64,000 nucleotides of DNA from PALSA-350 sp963794165 (GCA_963794165.1 CAWCCT010000009.1:62001-126000), one strand, 5' to 3'. Shown: positions 1 to 9,158, counted from the stretch's first letter. Notes: a model not told the origin generated them from the letters alone. Program-made: numbers and translations.

Positions 1-168
1 GACTTCGACCAGATGCGCCTCGGGCTCAGGCAAGACGTATTGTCTTGGCTTGAAGTTGCCCATCAGTGTTTGCAGGTGAGCGTTGCGCAGAAATCGTCGC
101 GGAAAAAACTCGTCCAGCTGCGTCAGGCTGCTTGTGGTTTCGGCCAAAAGGTCGCTCGTTTCGCTCAA
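1..168 (-). CDS. Alpha/beta hydrolase, YheT/UPF0017-like (N-terminal part, cut by window edge)
   Basis: The reverse strand from 168 to the window edge is open for 56 codons. Its translation contains FFPRRFLRNAHLQTLMGNF followed by a Leu-Pro-Glu-Pro-Glu stretch, which matches the start of YheT-type alpha/beta hydrolases (pattern N-x-H-x-Q-T near the N terminus). The catalytic nucleophile region lies beyond the edge. The proposed start is a TTG whose last two bases overlap the stop of the upstream DUF72 gene (TTGA overlap), suggesting translational coupling in one operon. No ATG is available nearby. The family is assigned from the motif only, and the exact start is uncertain. Confidence 0.65.
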   Translation of the reverse strand, partial: MSETSDLLAETTSSLTQLDEFFPRRFLRNAHLQTLMGNFKPRQYVLPEPEAHLVEV

Positions 169-944
169 TGCGCCCTCAACCTGGTAAGCAGGGCAGAGGC
201 TTGCAAAGCCCCTTTGGGCGAGTCCTCGTGCTTGATGTAAGCGAACACATCTCCTCGCTTGGCCTTGGCCGTCAGCTGCTCTTCGATCTGCTGCAAGTCA
301 GCCGTCCCGTAGTCGCTTTTGCGCAGCCGGTAGCAGCAGAACGGGGCGGTGACGACGTCGGGTGTTTCGAGCTCGTCGCTTTCGGCAATACAGAGCGCGG
401 CTTGATGCTGCCGAAGCAGGTCGAAAACCTCGCTTGCGAACCACGACTCATGGCGGAACTCAAAGGCGACGCGCAGTGCGCCCGTGGTCGCCGGCGCGGC
501 ATCCTCGAGGAAGGCCGCGAGCCTGACGGGGTCCGCTTTAAGGTTTGGAGGCAGCTGAAACAGAACCAGGCCCATGCGCTCGGCGCGGACCACCGGCAAC
601 AGGGCTGAGTAGAAGGCGGAGAGCGTGTCGCTCGCCTCCTTCAGTCGCTTGATGTGCGTAATGCGCTGCGGAGCTTTGAAGGAGAAGCGAAAGTCCGGCC
701 CGGTTTGTGCCAGCCATCCTTCCACCGTGGCCGCCGAGGGCAGATGGCGGAAGGTGTAATTCACCTCTACCGAGTTAAGCTGCGTCGCGTAGTACTCCAG
801 CATTTTCTTAGGGGAGGTCTTAGGCGGGTAGAAATCGGGTTTCCAGGTGGGATAAGCCCAGCCGGAGCAGCCGAGCCAGACGCGGTTTGCCACGGGGCCC
901 GGTGTGGAAGAGGATGGTTGGGTGGTCACGTCGGCGTTTTCCAC
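165..944 (-). CDS. DUF72 (YecE-like) domain protein
   Basis: The 259-residue protein has the DUF72 hallmarks: an early GCSGWAYPTWK block (about residues 25-35), YYATQLNSVEVNYTFR (about 51-66), a KAPQRITH stretch and, later, an EFRHESWF motif (about 160). DUF72 proteins adopt a TIM-barrel-like fold and their biochemical role is unknown. The first 20 residues are Thr/Ser/Pro-rich and probably disordered, and there is no signal peptide. The gene overlaps by a few bases with the alpha/beta hydrolase downstream. The family call is firm and the function is not. Confidence 0.9.
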   Translation of the reverse strand: MENADVTTQPSSSTPGPVANRVWLGCSGWAYPTWKPDFYPPKTSPKKMLEYYATQLNSVEVNYTFRHLPSAATVEGWLAQTGPDFRFSFKAPQRITHIKRLKEASDTLSAFYSALLPVVRAERMGLVLFQLPPNLKADPVRLAAFLEDAAPATTGALRVAFEFRHESWFASEVFDLLRQHQAALCIAESDELETPDVVTAPFCCYRLRKSDYGTADLQQIEEQLTAKAKRGDVFAYIKHEDSPKGALQASALLTRLRAH

Positions 945-987
945 CTGCGACTTAACTCCGCCTGTTCAAGGGAGGAACGGCTTCGAC

Positions 988-1063
988 TGGGGCGGCTAGT
1001 GGGGGTCGAACCCACGACATCCGGAGCCACAGTCCGGCGTTCTGCCACTGAACTATAGCCGCC
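988..1063 (-). tRNA. tRNA-His (anticodon GTG)
   Basis: Read on the minus strand, the sequence folds as a cloverleaf. The acceptor stem begins after an extra 5' G (the G-1 typical of tRNA-His), the anticodon stem CCGGA/TCCGG holds the loop CTGTGGC with anticodon GTG, and the T arm has GGGTTCGAACCCC. A CCA end is encoded at 990-988. Confidence 0.96.
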
Positions 1064-1164
1064 ATATAGACTTAGATTGTAGCATCTGGATTTGCGCCTG
1101 GACCTTGCGCTTTCAGCGGTTCAGGAGGCGCCTGCAAAGCCTTCCAGGGGTCACGTAACGTCTC

Positions 1165-1680
1165 ATGCCCAGCCAATCACAACCCGAAATTCTGCCTCCG
1201 CAGAAGTCCCGTTTTCAAAAAGCAAGTGGTCTGTTTGCGAACGAAAATCTCGACTTCCTCTCGCATGTCCTCGACGACTGGTTCCGCGTCCCCGGCACCT
1301 CAATCCGTTTTGGATTGGATGGCATTATCGGCCTCGTCCCCGGCCTGGGAGACATTATCGGTGGCCTTGCTTCTACGTTGATCGTGGTAGCGGGCTGGGT
1401 ACGCGGTGTTCCGTACGTCACGTTGGCCAGAATGGTGGTCAACATAGGTATTGAGGTGCTGTTAGGAACGATTCCGCTGTTGGGCGATGCTTTTGACATC
1501 GCGTGGAAGGCCAATCGTCGCAACTATGCGTTGATCGTCCGCCACTTGGAGCAATCCCGCCGCCAGACCTGGCGAGACTGGGTCTTCCTGATGGTGATTG
1601 CGGCGATCCTGGCCGCCATCTTTCTGGCTCCGATCTTCCTCATTCTGTGGTTTCTGGAGTGGCTTGCCCACCAAGCCTGA
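1165..1680 (+). CDS. DUF4112 membrane protein
   Basis: The 171-residue protein carries the DUF4112 signature: LDDWFRVPGTSIRFGLDGIIG (split here as LDDWFRVPG and IRFGLDGIIG), then LVPGLGDIIGG, and a second GTIPLLGDAFD motif at about 94-105. There is a hydrophobic segment at about 58-75 and a strong C-terminal transmembrane helix (about 137-165). The role of this family is unknown. It stands alone between two tRNA genes and starts at an ATG without a strong ribosome binding site. Confidence 0.88.
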   Translation: MPSQSQPEILPPQKSRFQKASGLFANENLDFLSHVLDDWFRVPGTSIRFGLDGIIGLVPGLGDIIGGLASTLIVVAGWVRGVPYVTLARMVVNIGIEVLLGTIPLLGDAFDIAWKANRRNYALIVRHLEQSRRQTWRDWVFLMVIAAILAAIFLAPIFLILWFLEWLAHQA

Positions 1681-1709
1681 CGATGCTGCTTGCGATACAA
1701 TCCTTAGAT

Positions 1710-1786
1710 CGGGGCGTAGCGTAGCCTGGTAGCGCATCTGCTTTGGGAGCAGAGGGTCGGGGGTTCGAATCCCTCCGCCCCGACCA
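1710..1786 (+). tRNA. tRNA-Pro (anticodon TGG)
   Basis: The 77-nt cloverleaf has the acceptor pair CGGGGCG/CGCCCCG, a D arm AGCCTGGTAGCGC, the anticodon stem TCTGC/GCAGA with loop TTTGGGA (anticodon TGG), a T arm GGGTTCGAATCCC, and an encoded ACCA end. Confidence 0.96.
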
Positions 1787-1800
1787 TCAAAATCAATGAG

Positions 1801-2421
1801 TTACGTTGGGCTTACTTCGGTTGCCGATCCCGGCTGCGCCTCCGGCGATTCACCTACTGAGTTAGTTGTCTCCCACTCCGTTCGCGTGTAGCCGGAATGC
1901 GCCATGAGCTTGCCCATCTCGCGATAGTCCGTAGGGTCTTGCGGCTGCCAGGTCGCAAGTCCATCAACATAACGGTTGAACATGCAGAACGCGGCGGCGA
2001 TGAGGACCGTGTCGTGAATCTCGCGGTCGGTGGCTTCTTGCGCGCGGGCGGCAGCTATGTCTTGCGGAGTGACGTGCTTGCCGCCCTGTTGCACCTTCGC
2101 CGCAATGGCCAGGAGCGCTTTCAGCTTGGGCGATATGCCTGCGGACAAGAAGTCCGCCTTCACCGAATCTATGAGTGAGTAGTGGACCTGGTTTCCACCC
2201 AGATGCTCGGCCGCCGCAGCGCTGTGGGAGAGCTGGCAGAAACGACAATCGTTGCGAGACGAGACAAACGCCGCGATAGTCTCGCGCTCGGACCGGGTCA
2301 GGCTGTTGTCACCTCGAAGTAGCACCTCGGCGAGCTGACGCAATGGTTTGGTGGTCTCGGGCCGGAACTTCATTGGCCCGAGGATTCCGGGGATGCCCTC
2401 TTCAATTGCAATATGAGCCAT
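1801..2421 (-). CDS. Carboxymuconolactone decarboxylase / AhpD-like protein (paralogue 1)
   Basis: The likely start is the ATG at 2421, preceded by AAGGAAG; the open frame runs further upstream but that part overlaps the TonB gene. The 206-residue protein has the AhpD/CMD redox motif C-x2-C-x3-H in RNDCRFCQLSH (about 63-73), then SPKLKALLAIAAKVQQGG and a C-terminal FCMFNRYVDGL segment. This is the arrangement of the peroxidase-related CMD subfamily, whose members act as thiol-based antioxidant proteins; the substrate here is unknown. The C-terminal tail of about 25 residues is polar and low-complexity. It starts 14 bases after the TonB transporter stop on the same strand, so the two are probably co-transcribed. 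A close paralogue lies at 6518-7102. Confidence 0.88.
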   Translation of the reverse strand: MAHIAIEEGIPGILGPMKFRPETTKPLRQLAEVLLRGDNSLTRSERETIAAFVSSRNDCRFCQLSHSAAAAEHLGGNQVHYSLIDSVKADFLSAGISPKLKALLAIAAKVQQGGKHVTPQDIAAARAQEATDREIHDTVLIAAAFCMFNRYVDGLATWQPQDPTDYREMGKLMAHSGYTRTEWETTNSVGESPEAQPGSATEVSPT

Positions 2422-2434
2422 AAACTTCCTTTCT

Positions 2435-5400
2435 CTAGAAGGTGATACGGAGTGACGCCTGCAGTTGCCGCGCCGGGCTGGCATAGTTAGGAGTCGCAAA
2501 ATTAGGGTTGGCGGGGCTACCGATGTTGTCGCCATATTGCCGGGGTACAGGGCCGAGAAAGTCCGCCGCCCCGTAGACCTGGTCGATGTTCTGGACGTTG
2601 AAATGGTTGAAGAGGTTGAAAGCTTCGACGCTGGCTTCTGTCGAGAGCCGTTCGGTGAGCCTGAAGATGCGCTGCAAGCGGACGTCGGTGTCGTAGTAGG
2701 AGGCACCGCGATACGAATTGCGACCCACGGTCCCGGTGCGGTCGGAGAAGGGGAACCCATCGCCGTTCACATCGAATCCCGCGAGAATAGAGAAGTAACG
2801 CGGGCTCTGCAAAGTGTTCAACATCGATACCTTGAAGTTGCGTAACAGCGCCGGCCACTCCGATGGACTGTCAGCCAGGATCGAAAAAACGAAACGGTGA
2901 CGAATGTCGTTGTCGCCAACCGAGCGGTCCGCGTTCGGATCGAGATAATCCTGCGGCGTACTGGTGAGCTGCACGTCGGTCGCGATATCGATGGATTTCG
3001 AGTAGGTGTAGTTCGCCAGTACACTGTAGTGCCGGGCAAAATTCTTGCGCAAGCTGAGAATGCCACCGTTATAGATCGAAAACCCGGTCGGCGTTGCGAT
3101 CAGCGCGAAACCGAAGCGCGGGTCGGCGGGAACAAAATTCTGGCGTCCATCGGGCAGGGTTCCATCGGGCGTCCCGTTCACGCTCAGATATACGGGTAAC
3201 TTCGCTCCATGGACGTACTGATATCCGGTGGTGAGCACCCAGCCCTCTCCGAGCTGGTTTTCAATCTCGAGGCTGGCTTGTTGCGCGTAGGGATTGGGAA
3301 ACTTCCTCTGGATGTATCCCAATGGGAACTGCTGCAGCGTTCCAGGAGAGGGATAGACGCCACTCGAGGTGAAATTGCGAAAGGCTTGCGAGGCCAAGAA
3401 TGGCCCGGACACTCCGACTACTCCTGATGGGCCTAGTCCAACGACGCCGTTAGGCTCTTGAAAGTCCGGCACCAGCGCGTTGTTCATCGAGGTAAATGCT
3501 GAGGCTCCCTGCCAGCCGACCATCAGGTCGCTGTAATCCCAGGGCCCGGTAAAGAGACCGTAGCCGGCCCGGATGACGTGCTTGCCCCCGTTCAGCGAGT
3601 AGGCGAGGCCGATGCGAGGCTGCACATTGCCGTAATTCGTAGGATTGAGCTTGCCGGTCACACGCACATCGGAAGCGGACGGAAAGATATCGAAGTCATA
3701 ACGAAGGCCCAGAGTAAGCGTTAGGTTCGTGGTCGCTTTCCACTGATCCTGCCCATAGAAATTCGCCAGACGATGCCAGAACTTCAGAGTGGTCGCATCC
3801 ACAAACGACGGAGCGGCACTTCCCGCGTATAACGAGCCGGCAAAAGGCAGCGGGCGAGTCGGAATCTGCTGCCCGAAGTAGGAACGTGGTTGCAGGAACA
3901 GGAACTGGACCGGAGTGCCCGGACCGAAAGGCGGCCCCGCAAACTCTCCGGCGCCGAAGAAGCTCTGCGGAGTGAAAATCGCCGCCCCAGGACTGAAAAA
4001 GGTAGTGTCGGCATTGATCCAGACAGGCTCGAACCCACCACCAAACTTGAACGAGTGTGCCCCGTGAATATAGGTGAGGTTTTCCTGGGACTCAAACTGA
4101 GGTTCTTTGTAATAGGAAACGCTACCGGTAAAACCACCGCTGACGAGCGTGTCCGATACATCCAGCGTCGGTTCATAGCCTGCTCCGGTTGGGGTTAGAT
4201 GAAAAACGCGACTGCCAAAGGCTACGACGCTCTCCGAAGTCCAGCGCGGATTGAAGAGGTGCACGTAGTTGCCGAAGACATTTTGATCGCGCACTGGGTT
4301 TGCCCGGTAGGTTGAGGGCAGCCCTTGTCCAGGCGCAGCGGTCGGAGCGTTCGCTTTGCGATCGTCGCTGAAGAGATAGCCAACGTTGAGGATGTTTCGT
4401 TCGTTGAATACTTGCGTGATCTTGCCGATCGCCTTGTCATAGTTATCGATTTGAAGAATCGAGTTCAGCACCTCGGGTTGAAGGCCGAACTGCTGCTTGA
4501 TCTGGTTGATGCTCGGAGTACCGGGACCCATACAGCCGGCAGTATTGATGCAGCCGAGAATAAAGCTGGAATAAGAGGGAGAGTCCGCGCGCCTTTGCCC
4601 CTCATAGCCGGTGAAATAAAAGGTCTTGGAATGGCGGATCGGTCCGCCGAGGTCTCCTCCGAACTGATTCGCCCTTAGCGTGTGCAGCCCGGGAGCGGAA
4701 AGAGGATTGTCGGCATCCAACGCGCCGTTGCGGAAGTATTCATACGCCGCGCCGTGAATGTCGTTTGTGCCTGACTTGGTGATGGTGTTGACCAGGGATC
4801 CGAGATTGCGCCCGTTATCGCCGGAGTAAGGACCATCGACCACGCGAAACTCCTGCACCCAATCGAGCGAAGGGCTAGCGCGTTGCACCCCGGATAGGCT
4901 GACCGTGTAGTCCGTGCCGTCAAGGCCGAAGAATGAGCTATGAGTCTCGCGGAGGCCGCCAAAGCTGAGTTGCAATACGGTTTCGAGGAACGGCGACTGG
5001 GCCGCCGTGGCCGTGCTTCGGCCCACATTTGCGGTTGGCGTCAGCAGGACGAAGTCGATGAAATCGCGGCCTGCGATCGGCAGATCGGCGATCTGGTTCG
5101 GCCGGATTACCTGGCTTGTTTCCGTTTTGTCAGTTTCGACCGCACTTGCCGCGGACTCCGATACGGCGATGCTTTGATTGACCACGGCCATGCCAAGCTG
5201 GATCGCAATCGACGCCACTTGGCCAACCGTGAGCGTGACCGGTTGAGCCCGCTCGCTGAACGCATCCGCTTTCACGCTGAGTTGGTAGTCTCCGGCGGTC
5301 AATGCCGTCAGGACTGTCGAGCCTGAGTTATCCGTGGCCTGAGTGCGGAGGAGCCCCGTTCGGGCATTGTTGAGCGTGACCTGCGCGCTGGGAACAACGC

Positions 5401-5533
5401 TCCCGGAGGGGTCCGTTACGGTGACGCTCAGAGTAGCGAGTTGCTGTGCGTGGAGGAAGCTCACCTGCAGAAACAGCGTGCAGGAGAGTACGGGTAAAAG
5501 CAGAGCTGATTGGTTGAAATGCTTTCTGGTCAT
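2435..5533 (-). CDS. TonB-dependent outer-membrane transporter with carboxypeptidase-regulatory domain
   Basis: The 1032-residue protein has a signal peptide (about 1-29, ending HAQQ), a carboxypeptidase-regulatory-like beta-sandwich (about 32-115, VTDPSGSVVPSAQVTL), a plug-like region with IADLPIAGRDF (about 150) and a long beta-barrel ending in the aromatic C terminus RITF typical of outer-membrane barrels. This CarboxypepD_reg/TonB architecture is greatly expanded in Acidobacteriota and is associated with import of glycans or other large substrates; the ligand cannot be predicted from sequence. A CMD-family gene follows 13 bases downstream and a second one lies upstream on the same strand, so an uptake-plus-redox operon is likely. 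Confidence 0.9.
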   Translation of the reverse strand: MTRKHFNQSALLLPVLSCTLFLQVSFLHAQQLATLSVTVTDPSGSVVPSAQVTLNNARTGLLRTQATDNSGSTVLTALTAGDYQLSVKADAFSERAQPVTLTVGQVASIAIQLGMAVVNQSIAVSESAASAVETDKTETSQVIRPNQIADLPIAGRDFIDFVLLTPTANVGRSTATAAQSPFLETVLQLSFGGLRETHSSFFGLDGTDYTVSLSGVQRASPSLDWVQEFRVVDGPYSGDNGRNLGSLVNTITKSGTNDIHGAAYEYFRNGALDADNPLSAPGLHTLRANQFGGDLGGPIRHSKTFYFTGYEGQRRADSPSYSSFILGCINTAGCMGPGTPSINQIKQQFGLQPEVLNSILQIDNYDKAIGKITQVFNERNILNVGYLFSDDRKANAPTAAPGQGLPSTYRANPVRDQNVFGNYVHLFNPRWTSESVVAFGSRVFHLTPTGAGYEPTLDVSDTLVSGGFTGSVSYYKEPQFESQENLTYIHGAHSFKFGGGFEPVWINADTTFFSPGAAIFTPQSFFGAGEFAGPPFGPGTPVQFLFLQPRSYFGQQIPTRPLPFAGSLYAGSAAPSFVDATTLKFWHRLANFYGQDQWKATTNLTLTLGLRYDFDIFPSASDVRVTGKLNPTNYGNVQPRIGLAYSLNGGKHVIRAGYGLFTGPWDYSDLMVGWQGASAFTSMNNALVPDFQEPNGVVGLGPSGVVGVSGPFLASQAFRNFTSSGVYPSPGTLQQFPLGYIQRKFPNPYAQQASLEIENQLGEGWVLTTGYQYVHGAKLPVYLSVNGTPDGTLPDGRQNFVPADPRFGFALIATPTGFSIYNGGILSLRKNFARHYSVLANYTYSKSIDIATDVQLTSTPQDYLDPNADRSVGDNDIRHRFVFSILADSPSEWPALLRNFKVSMLNTLQSPRYFSILAGFDVNGDGFPFSDRTGTVGRNSYRGASYYDTDVRLQRIFRLTERLSTEASVEAFNLFNHFNVQNIDQVYGAADFLGPVPRQYGDNIGSPANPNFATPNYASPARQLQASLRITF

Positions 5534-5612
5534 CGCTGGCTCTCAAAAGGTGGTTTCTTGCTTTATGTTGTTGGGTCCACTTTGGCGTTGTAGCGCTCTG
5601 CTTTGTGGCGTG

Positions 5613-6275
5613 CTATTTCTGCTCGACGGCCGCGGTGACGGCTTCTCGTATACCCGCGAGACGGTTCTTCGGTTCATAGCCGCTAAGGGCCAGCCGCTTG
5701 CCATGCAGACGATGCGCTTCTTCGGAGACAGGATGGACACCAGACGTAGTGATCCATCGGTTGTAGAAATTGAAGAGTGAGACAACGAGGATCGTGTAGT
5801 AGATCGCCTCGTCATTCCAACCGGTGTTGCGCAGCTGTGCCACGTCTTTCTCACTCATTTCCGGCAGGTCCGTGGTCATCTTTCGCGCGAAGCGCATCAG
5901 CGCCTTCTCCGGCTCCGGCAGCGGTGAAGATTCGAGGTCGTTGAGGACGCTACGCACTAACTCCTCGCTCCCGAGCATCTCCGCGGCCACCGCCGCATGC
6001 GAGCGCCAGCAGAACTGGCAGTCATTAGTCCACGAAGTGTAGGCTGCGATGAGCTCGCGCAAAGCGCCGCTGATCGGAGCGGGACTGCGCATCACGCCTT
6101 CGGTAAAGCTGGCAAGATGCGAAGTAACTTCGGGGCGAAAGGCGAATAGGTTCCATATCTGCCAGTACTCCCGGCCCGCCGCCTTGGTGACGTTGATAAG
6201 GTCCGCATAGGGACTGGGCTGGGGGTTCGCTTCTACTTCAGGGAGGTAGGTCGGTGTTTGCTCAATTGCCTTCAA
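5613..6275 (-). CDS. Carboxymuconolactone decarboxylase / peroxidase-related protein (paralogue 2)
   Basis: The 220-residue protein begins at a TTG preceded by AAAGGAG six bases upstream. It contains the CMD redox motif C-x2-C-x3-H in TNDCQFCWRSH (about 88-98), followed by AAVAAEMLGSEELV, and a C-terminal half with YYTILVVSLFNFYNRW (about 158-173). It is more distant from the other two CMD proteins here: the C-terminal half follows the alkylhydroperoxidase-like pattern with FNFYNR instead of FCMFNRYVDG. It lies 79 bases upstream of the TonB transporter on the same strand and probably shares its transcript. Function is inferred from the family only. Confidence 0.85.
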   Translation of the reverse strand: MKAIEQTPTYLPEVEANPQPSPYADLINVTKAAGREYWQIWNLFAFRPEVTSHLASFTEGVMRSPAPISGALRELIAAYTSWTNDCQFCWRSHAAVAAEMLGSEELVRSVLNDLESSPLPEPEKALMRFARKMTTDLPEMSEKDVAQLRNTGWNDEAIYYTILVVSLFNFYNRWITTSGVHPVSEEAHRLHGKRLALSGYEPKNRLAGIREAVTAAVEQK

Positions 6276-6517
6276 GAGCTGCTCCTTTGTCTATGAGCGA
6301 AATGGATTCGGGCGTTGTAGGAAAGGCATAATGCGCGTGCAACGCATCATCGCTGAGGGTGATGAGAGCTGCAAGGCTCAAAGGGTCGAAACTCATCTCA
6401 ACCTTTCGGATGACGCGCCGCGGCCGCGCAAGAGTTACTATTCTCACGCATCAACCCGTTGCGTTCGTAGACGCCGCGAATGAATCTTGGGTAACTCGAT
6501 ATGCGGAGGCACACAGC

Positions 6518-7102
6518 GTGGCCTACATCACTTTGCCGGTAGCCGAAGAGTTGGGCCGGGAATTTCCTGGCATCGTCGGGCCAATGACCTTCCGGCCGGA
6601 AACGGCAGCTCCCATCAATGAGCTCGTGAACATTTTGCTCCGCGGGGAAAGCACCCTTACTCGTGGAGAGCGCGAACTTATAGCCACCCATGTTTCCTGG
6701 CGCAACGATTGCTTCTTCTGCCAGACGATTCATGGGGCCGTAGCCGCCGCTCAGCTTGGACATGACGAGAAGTTGGTGCAGTCAGTAAAGACCGACTGGA
6801 TCAACGCCGACATTACTCCCAAGATGAAAGCCCTCTTGAATATCGCCGGGAAGGTCCAGCAAGGCGGCAAGCATGTGACGGAAGACGATATAGCCGCAGC
6901 ACGTAAGCAAGGGGCCACTGACCTGGAGATCCACGACACCGTGCTAATCGCTGCGATGTTTTGTATGTGCAACCGGTATGTGGACGGTCTCGACACCTGG
7001 GCTCCGCAAGATATGGATGTCTACCGGGATCATGCTGCTCAAATTGTGTCTCGCGGATACTCTGCGGTGACGGAATCCGCGACAGCACACGCGACTCGGT
7101 GA
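6518..7102 (+). CDS. Carboxymuconolactone decarboxylase / AhpD-like protein (paralogue 3)
   Basis: The GTG at 6518 is chosen because GGAGG lies eight bases upstream and because the resulting N terminus (VAYITLPVAEELGREFPGI) aligns with paralogue 1 (MAHIAIEEGIPGI). The 194-residue protein has C-x2-C-x3-H in RNDCFFCQTIH (about 67-77), KVQQGGKHVT and FCMCNRYVDGLDTW, nearly matching paralogue 1 over its whole length. The frame stays open upstream, but that part has no homology to the paralogue. It is divergent from paralogue 2, with about 240 bases between them. The two related copies flank the TonB block on opposite strands, consistent with a local duplication. Confidence 0.87.
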   Translation: MAYITLPVAEELGREFPGIVGPMTFRPETAAPINELVNILLRGESTLTRGERELIATHVSWRNDCFFCQTIHGAVAAAQLGHDEKLVQSVKTDWINADITPKMKALLNIAGKVQQGGKHVTEDDIAAARKQGATDLEIHDTVLIAAMFCMCNRYVDGLDTWAPQDMDVYRDHAAQIVSRGYSAVTESATAHATR

Positions 7103-7158
7103 AGCGGTCTGAGGTTTGTGATAAAGGATTTCTCAGTTTCGGCGTTGGGGAGAGCAGA

Positions 7159-7845
7159 ATGCCTGGTGTGACTTATAGGTTCTTCCCCTTGACGGAGCGG
7201 ATTCATACACCAAAGACGGTTGAACTAAGTGAAGCAACGTTAGCAGTCGACGCTGCGGCCGCGAAGCTCTGTGCCGGGCTGACCGAAGAGCAACTCTCCT
7301 GGCAACCACGGCCGGGACGCTGGTCCATCGCCCAGAACCTCGCACACCTGCGTGCAACCACCGAAGTCTTCTTGCCGGCAGTTGATTCCGCCCTTGAGGC
7401 GAGCAGGAAGCTGACGCTGCATAGTGACGGACCATTCACGCTAAACTTGCTCGGCCGCGTCATGGTCTGGAGAATGGACTCGCGTCCAATCATCAAAATG
7501 CAGGCGCCAAAGCCCATCCGGCCACGATTGCTGGGCTCTCCCGCTTTGGAGTTGGAGCAATTTCTTATCTCGCAGGCGGCCATCAGGCGGCGCATTGCCG
7601 ATGCCGATGGTTTGGACCTCACCGCTTTACGGTTTCCATCTCCTGTGGCCAGCTACTTTCGTGTTAACTTGCTGGAGTTCTTTTCCGCTTTCAACGCTCA
7701 TTCCCGGCGCCATCTCTGGCAGGCTACCAACGTCCGGCGGGCGCTGCCTTTGTCCACTCTGAAAAATCACCGAATCGACGACTCGCATTTCCGGGCCGAG
7801 GCTAGTAGTAATGAGAAGGCGGCCGGCTCAGAGGCCGACATGTGA
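7159..7845 (+). CDS. DinB-like domain protein
   Basis: The ATG at 7159 follows a GGGGAG ribosome binding site and gives 228 residues. The protein resembles the DinB/YfiT four-helix-bundle superfamily: LTEEQLSWQPRPGRWSIAQN (about 37-56), then LAHLRATTE carrying the first metal-ligand histidine, and a C-terminal NAHSRRHLWQ block with two further histidines. These three histidines bind a divalent metal in the family, whose members are often thiol-dependent transferases of unknown substrate. It overlaps the following flavoprotein gene by four bases (GTGA), so the two are translationally coupled. Confidence 0.85.
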   Translation: MPGVTYRFFPLTERIHTPKTVELSEATLAVDAAAAKLCAGLTEEQLSWQPRPGRWSIAQNLAHLRATTEVFLPAVDSALEASRKLTLHSDGPFTLNLLGRVMVWRMDSRPIIKMQAPKPIRPRLLGSPALELEQFLISQAAIRRRIADADGLDLTALRFPSPVASYFRVNLLEFFSAFNAHSRRHLWQATNVRRALPLSTLKNHRIDDSHFRAEASSNEKAAGSEADM

Positions 7846-9158
7846 ACGCCAACACGCCGATGAAAAGCGAGACAGATCTGGTCGATGTAACAGTCATTGG
7901 TGGCGGCCTCGCAGGTATGGCAGCCTCGATTCATCTCGCCGATGCAGGCCTGAGGGTCGTCTGTATCGAGGCGGATCCCGTCGATGCCGACCCAGTGGGC
8001 GAGTCCTTGGACTGGTCGGCGCCCGACCTGTTGAAACGGCTCGGCTTGCCGATGGAGCTGCTGCTGGAGCAAGGCATCGCAACCTTCAAGCACCATGTTG
8101 TTCTGAAACTCAGAGACGGTTCGGAACGGCAATATATCCCGGGCGAGTGGCTGGGGAAGCCTCCATACAACATCGATCTTCGAACCCTGCATGTCGATCG
8201 CGGTCAACTGAACCAGGCACTGCGTGAGATCTTTCTGGGCAAGGGAATTAGGTTAGTCAACGACAGAATCGTGGATATCGAGACTACGGGGCAGACCATC
8301 AACGCCGTCGTCAGCGCTAAGGGCGAACGGTTCCGCTCGCGATGGTTTGTCGATGCCTCCGGGTCGGCTGCCAGCCTGTTGCCGAGGACATTCAAATTGC
8401 CGGTCTATGAGTACGGTCCGCACAAGGTGGCGATCTGGGACTACTTCACCGTTCCTGAGTCCATCGATGGAACCACCCTCTACGCCGACGGCGCAGGACC
8501 GCGCTATATGGAGTGGGTTTGGCAGATACCGATTCATCCCCAGACCGTAAGTGTGGGCTTCGTATCTCCGGGTGAGGCCGTCAAAGAGAAGCGGCAGCAG
8601 GGGCTTAGCATTCAAGGCATCCTTGACGCGCAACTTAAACAATTCCCTGATCTGCAGGATCTGGGCCGTGACCCAGAAAAGAAACCGCCTCGAACCACAT
8701 CGTTTCGTTGCCGTGTTTTTGCCAAGACAGCCGGACCCAACTGGCTGGTGGCAGGTGAGGCCGCGGCCATGATTGATCCGATGACCTCGAACGGGGTGAC
8801 CGCTGCATTAAGAAACGCGGCTGAAGCGTCCCGGCTGATTATCCGATTTCGCGACCGAACACGTATTCCGCGCCTGCCCGCTTCCCTGTACAGCCAACGC
8901 GTGCTGAGTCTTGCAAGGTTTTTCAATAGCGCTATTGAGGATGTGCTCTACGATTGGCCGATCAGAAACCGAATTGGACCCCTCAACGCCGGCGATGTTT
9001 ACACTATTCCCGCCTGGAGCATTAACGCCATCTACTCGCGAGCGCGCCCGCAGGGTCTCGTATCTACAACTCTCTTCCGGCTGCTACTGGCGTCGCTAAG
9101 ATATTCCCTTAGCGCCTTCCATTGGTTTTGCGGCTGGAAGCCCCGTGCAGTTGGTTGA
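7842..9158 (+). CDS. FAD-dependent oxidoreductase (tryptophan-halogenase / geranylgeranyl-reductase-like)
   Basis: The 438-residue protein has a Rossmann dinucleotide motif, IGGGLAGMAAS (about 14-24, GxGxxG), ending in an acidic residue (CIEAD) that binds the FAD ribose. A second FAD-contact motif is WLVAGEAAAMIDPMTSNGV (about 302-320). The layout matches the flavin monooxygenase/halogenase-like superfamily. No clear halogenase KxxK or WxWxIP motif was seen, although WVWQIPI (about 226) is similar. The GTG start at 7842 overlaps the DinB-like gene; an in-frame ATG at 7860 is an alternative. The substrate is unknown. Confidence 0.85.
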   Translation: MNANTPMKSETDLVDVTVIGGGLAGMAASIHLADAGLRVVCIEADPVDADPVGESLDWSAPDLLKRLGLPMELLLEQGIATFKHHVVLKLRDGSERQYIPGEWLGKPPYNIDLRTLHVDRGQLNQALREIFLGKGIRLVNDRIVDIETTGQTINAVVSAKGERFRSRWFVDASGSAASLLPRTFKLPVYEYGPHKVAIWDYFTVPESIDGTTLYADGAGPRYMEWVWQIPIHPQTVSVGFVSPGEAVKEKRQQGLSIQGILDAQLKQFPDLQDLGRDPEKKPPRTTSFRCRVFAKTAGPNWLVAGEAAAMIDPMTSNGVTAALRNAAEASRLIIRFRDRTRIPRLPASLYSQRVLSLARFFNSAIEDVLYDWPIRNRIGPLNAGDVYTIPAWSINAIYSRARPQGLVSTTLFRLLLASLRYSLSAFHWFCGWKPRAVG

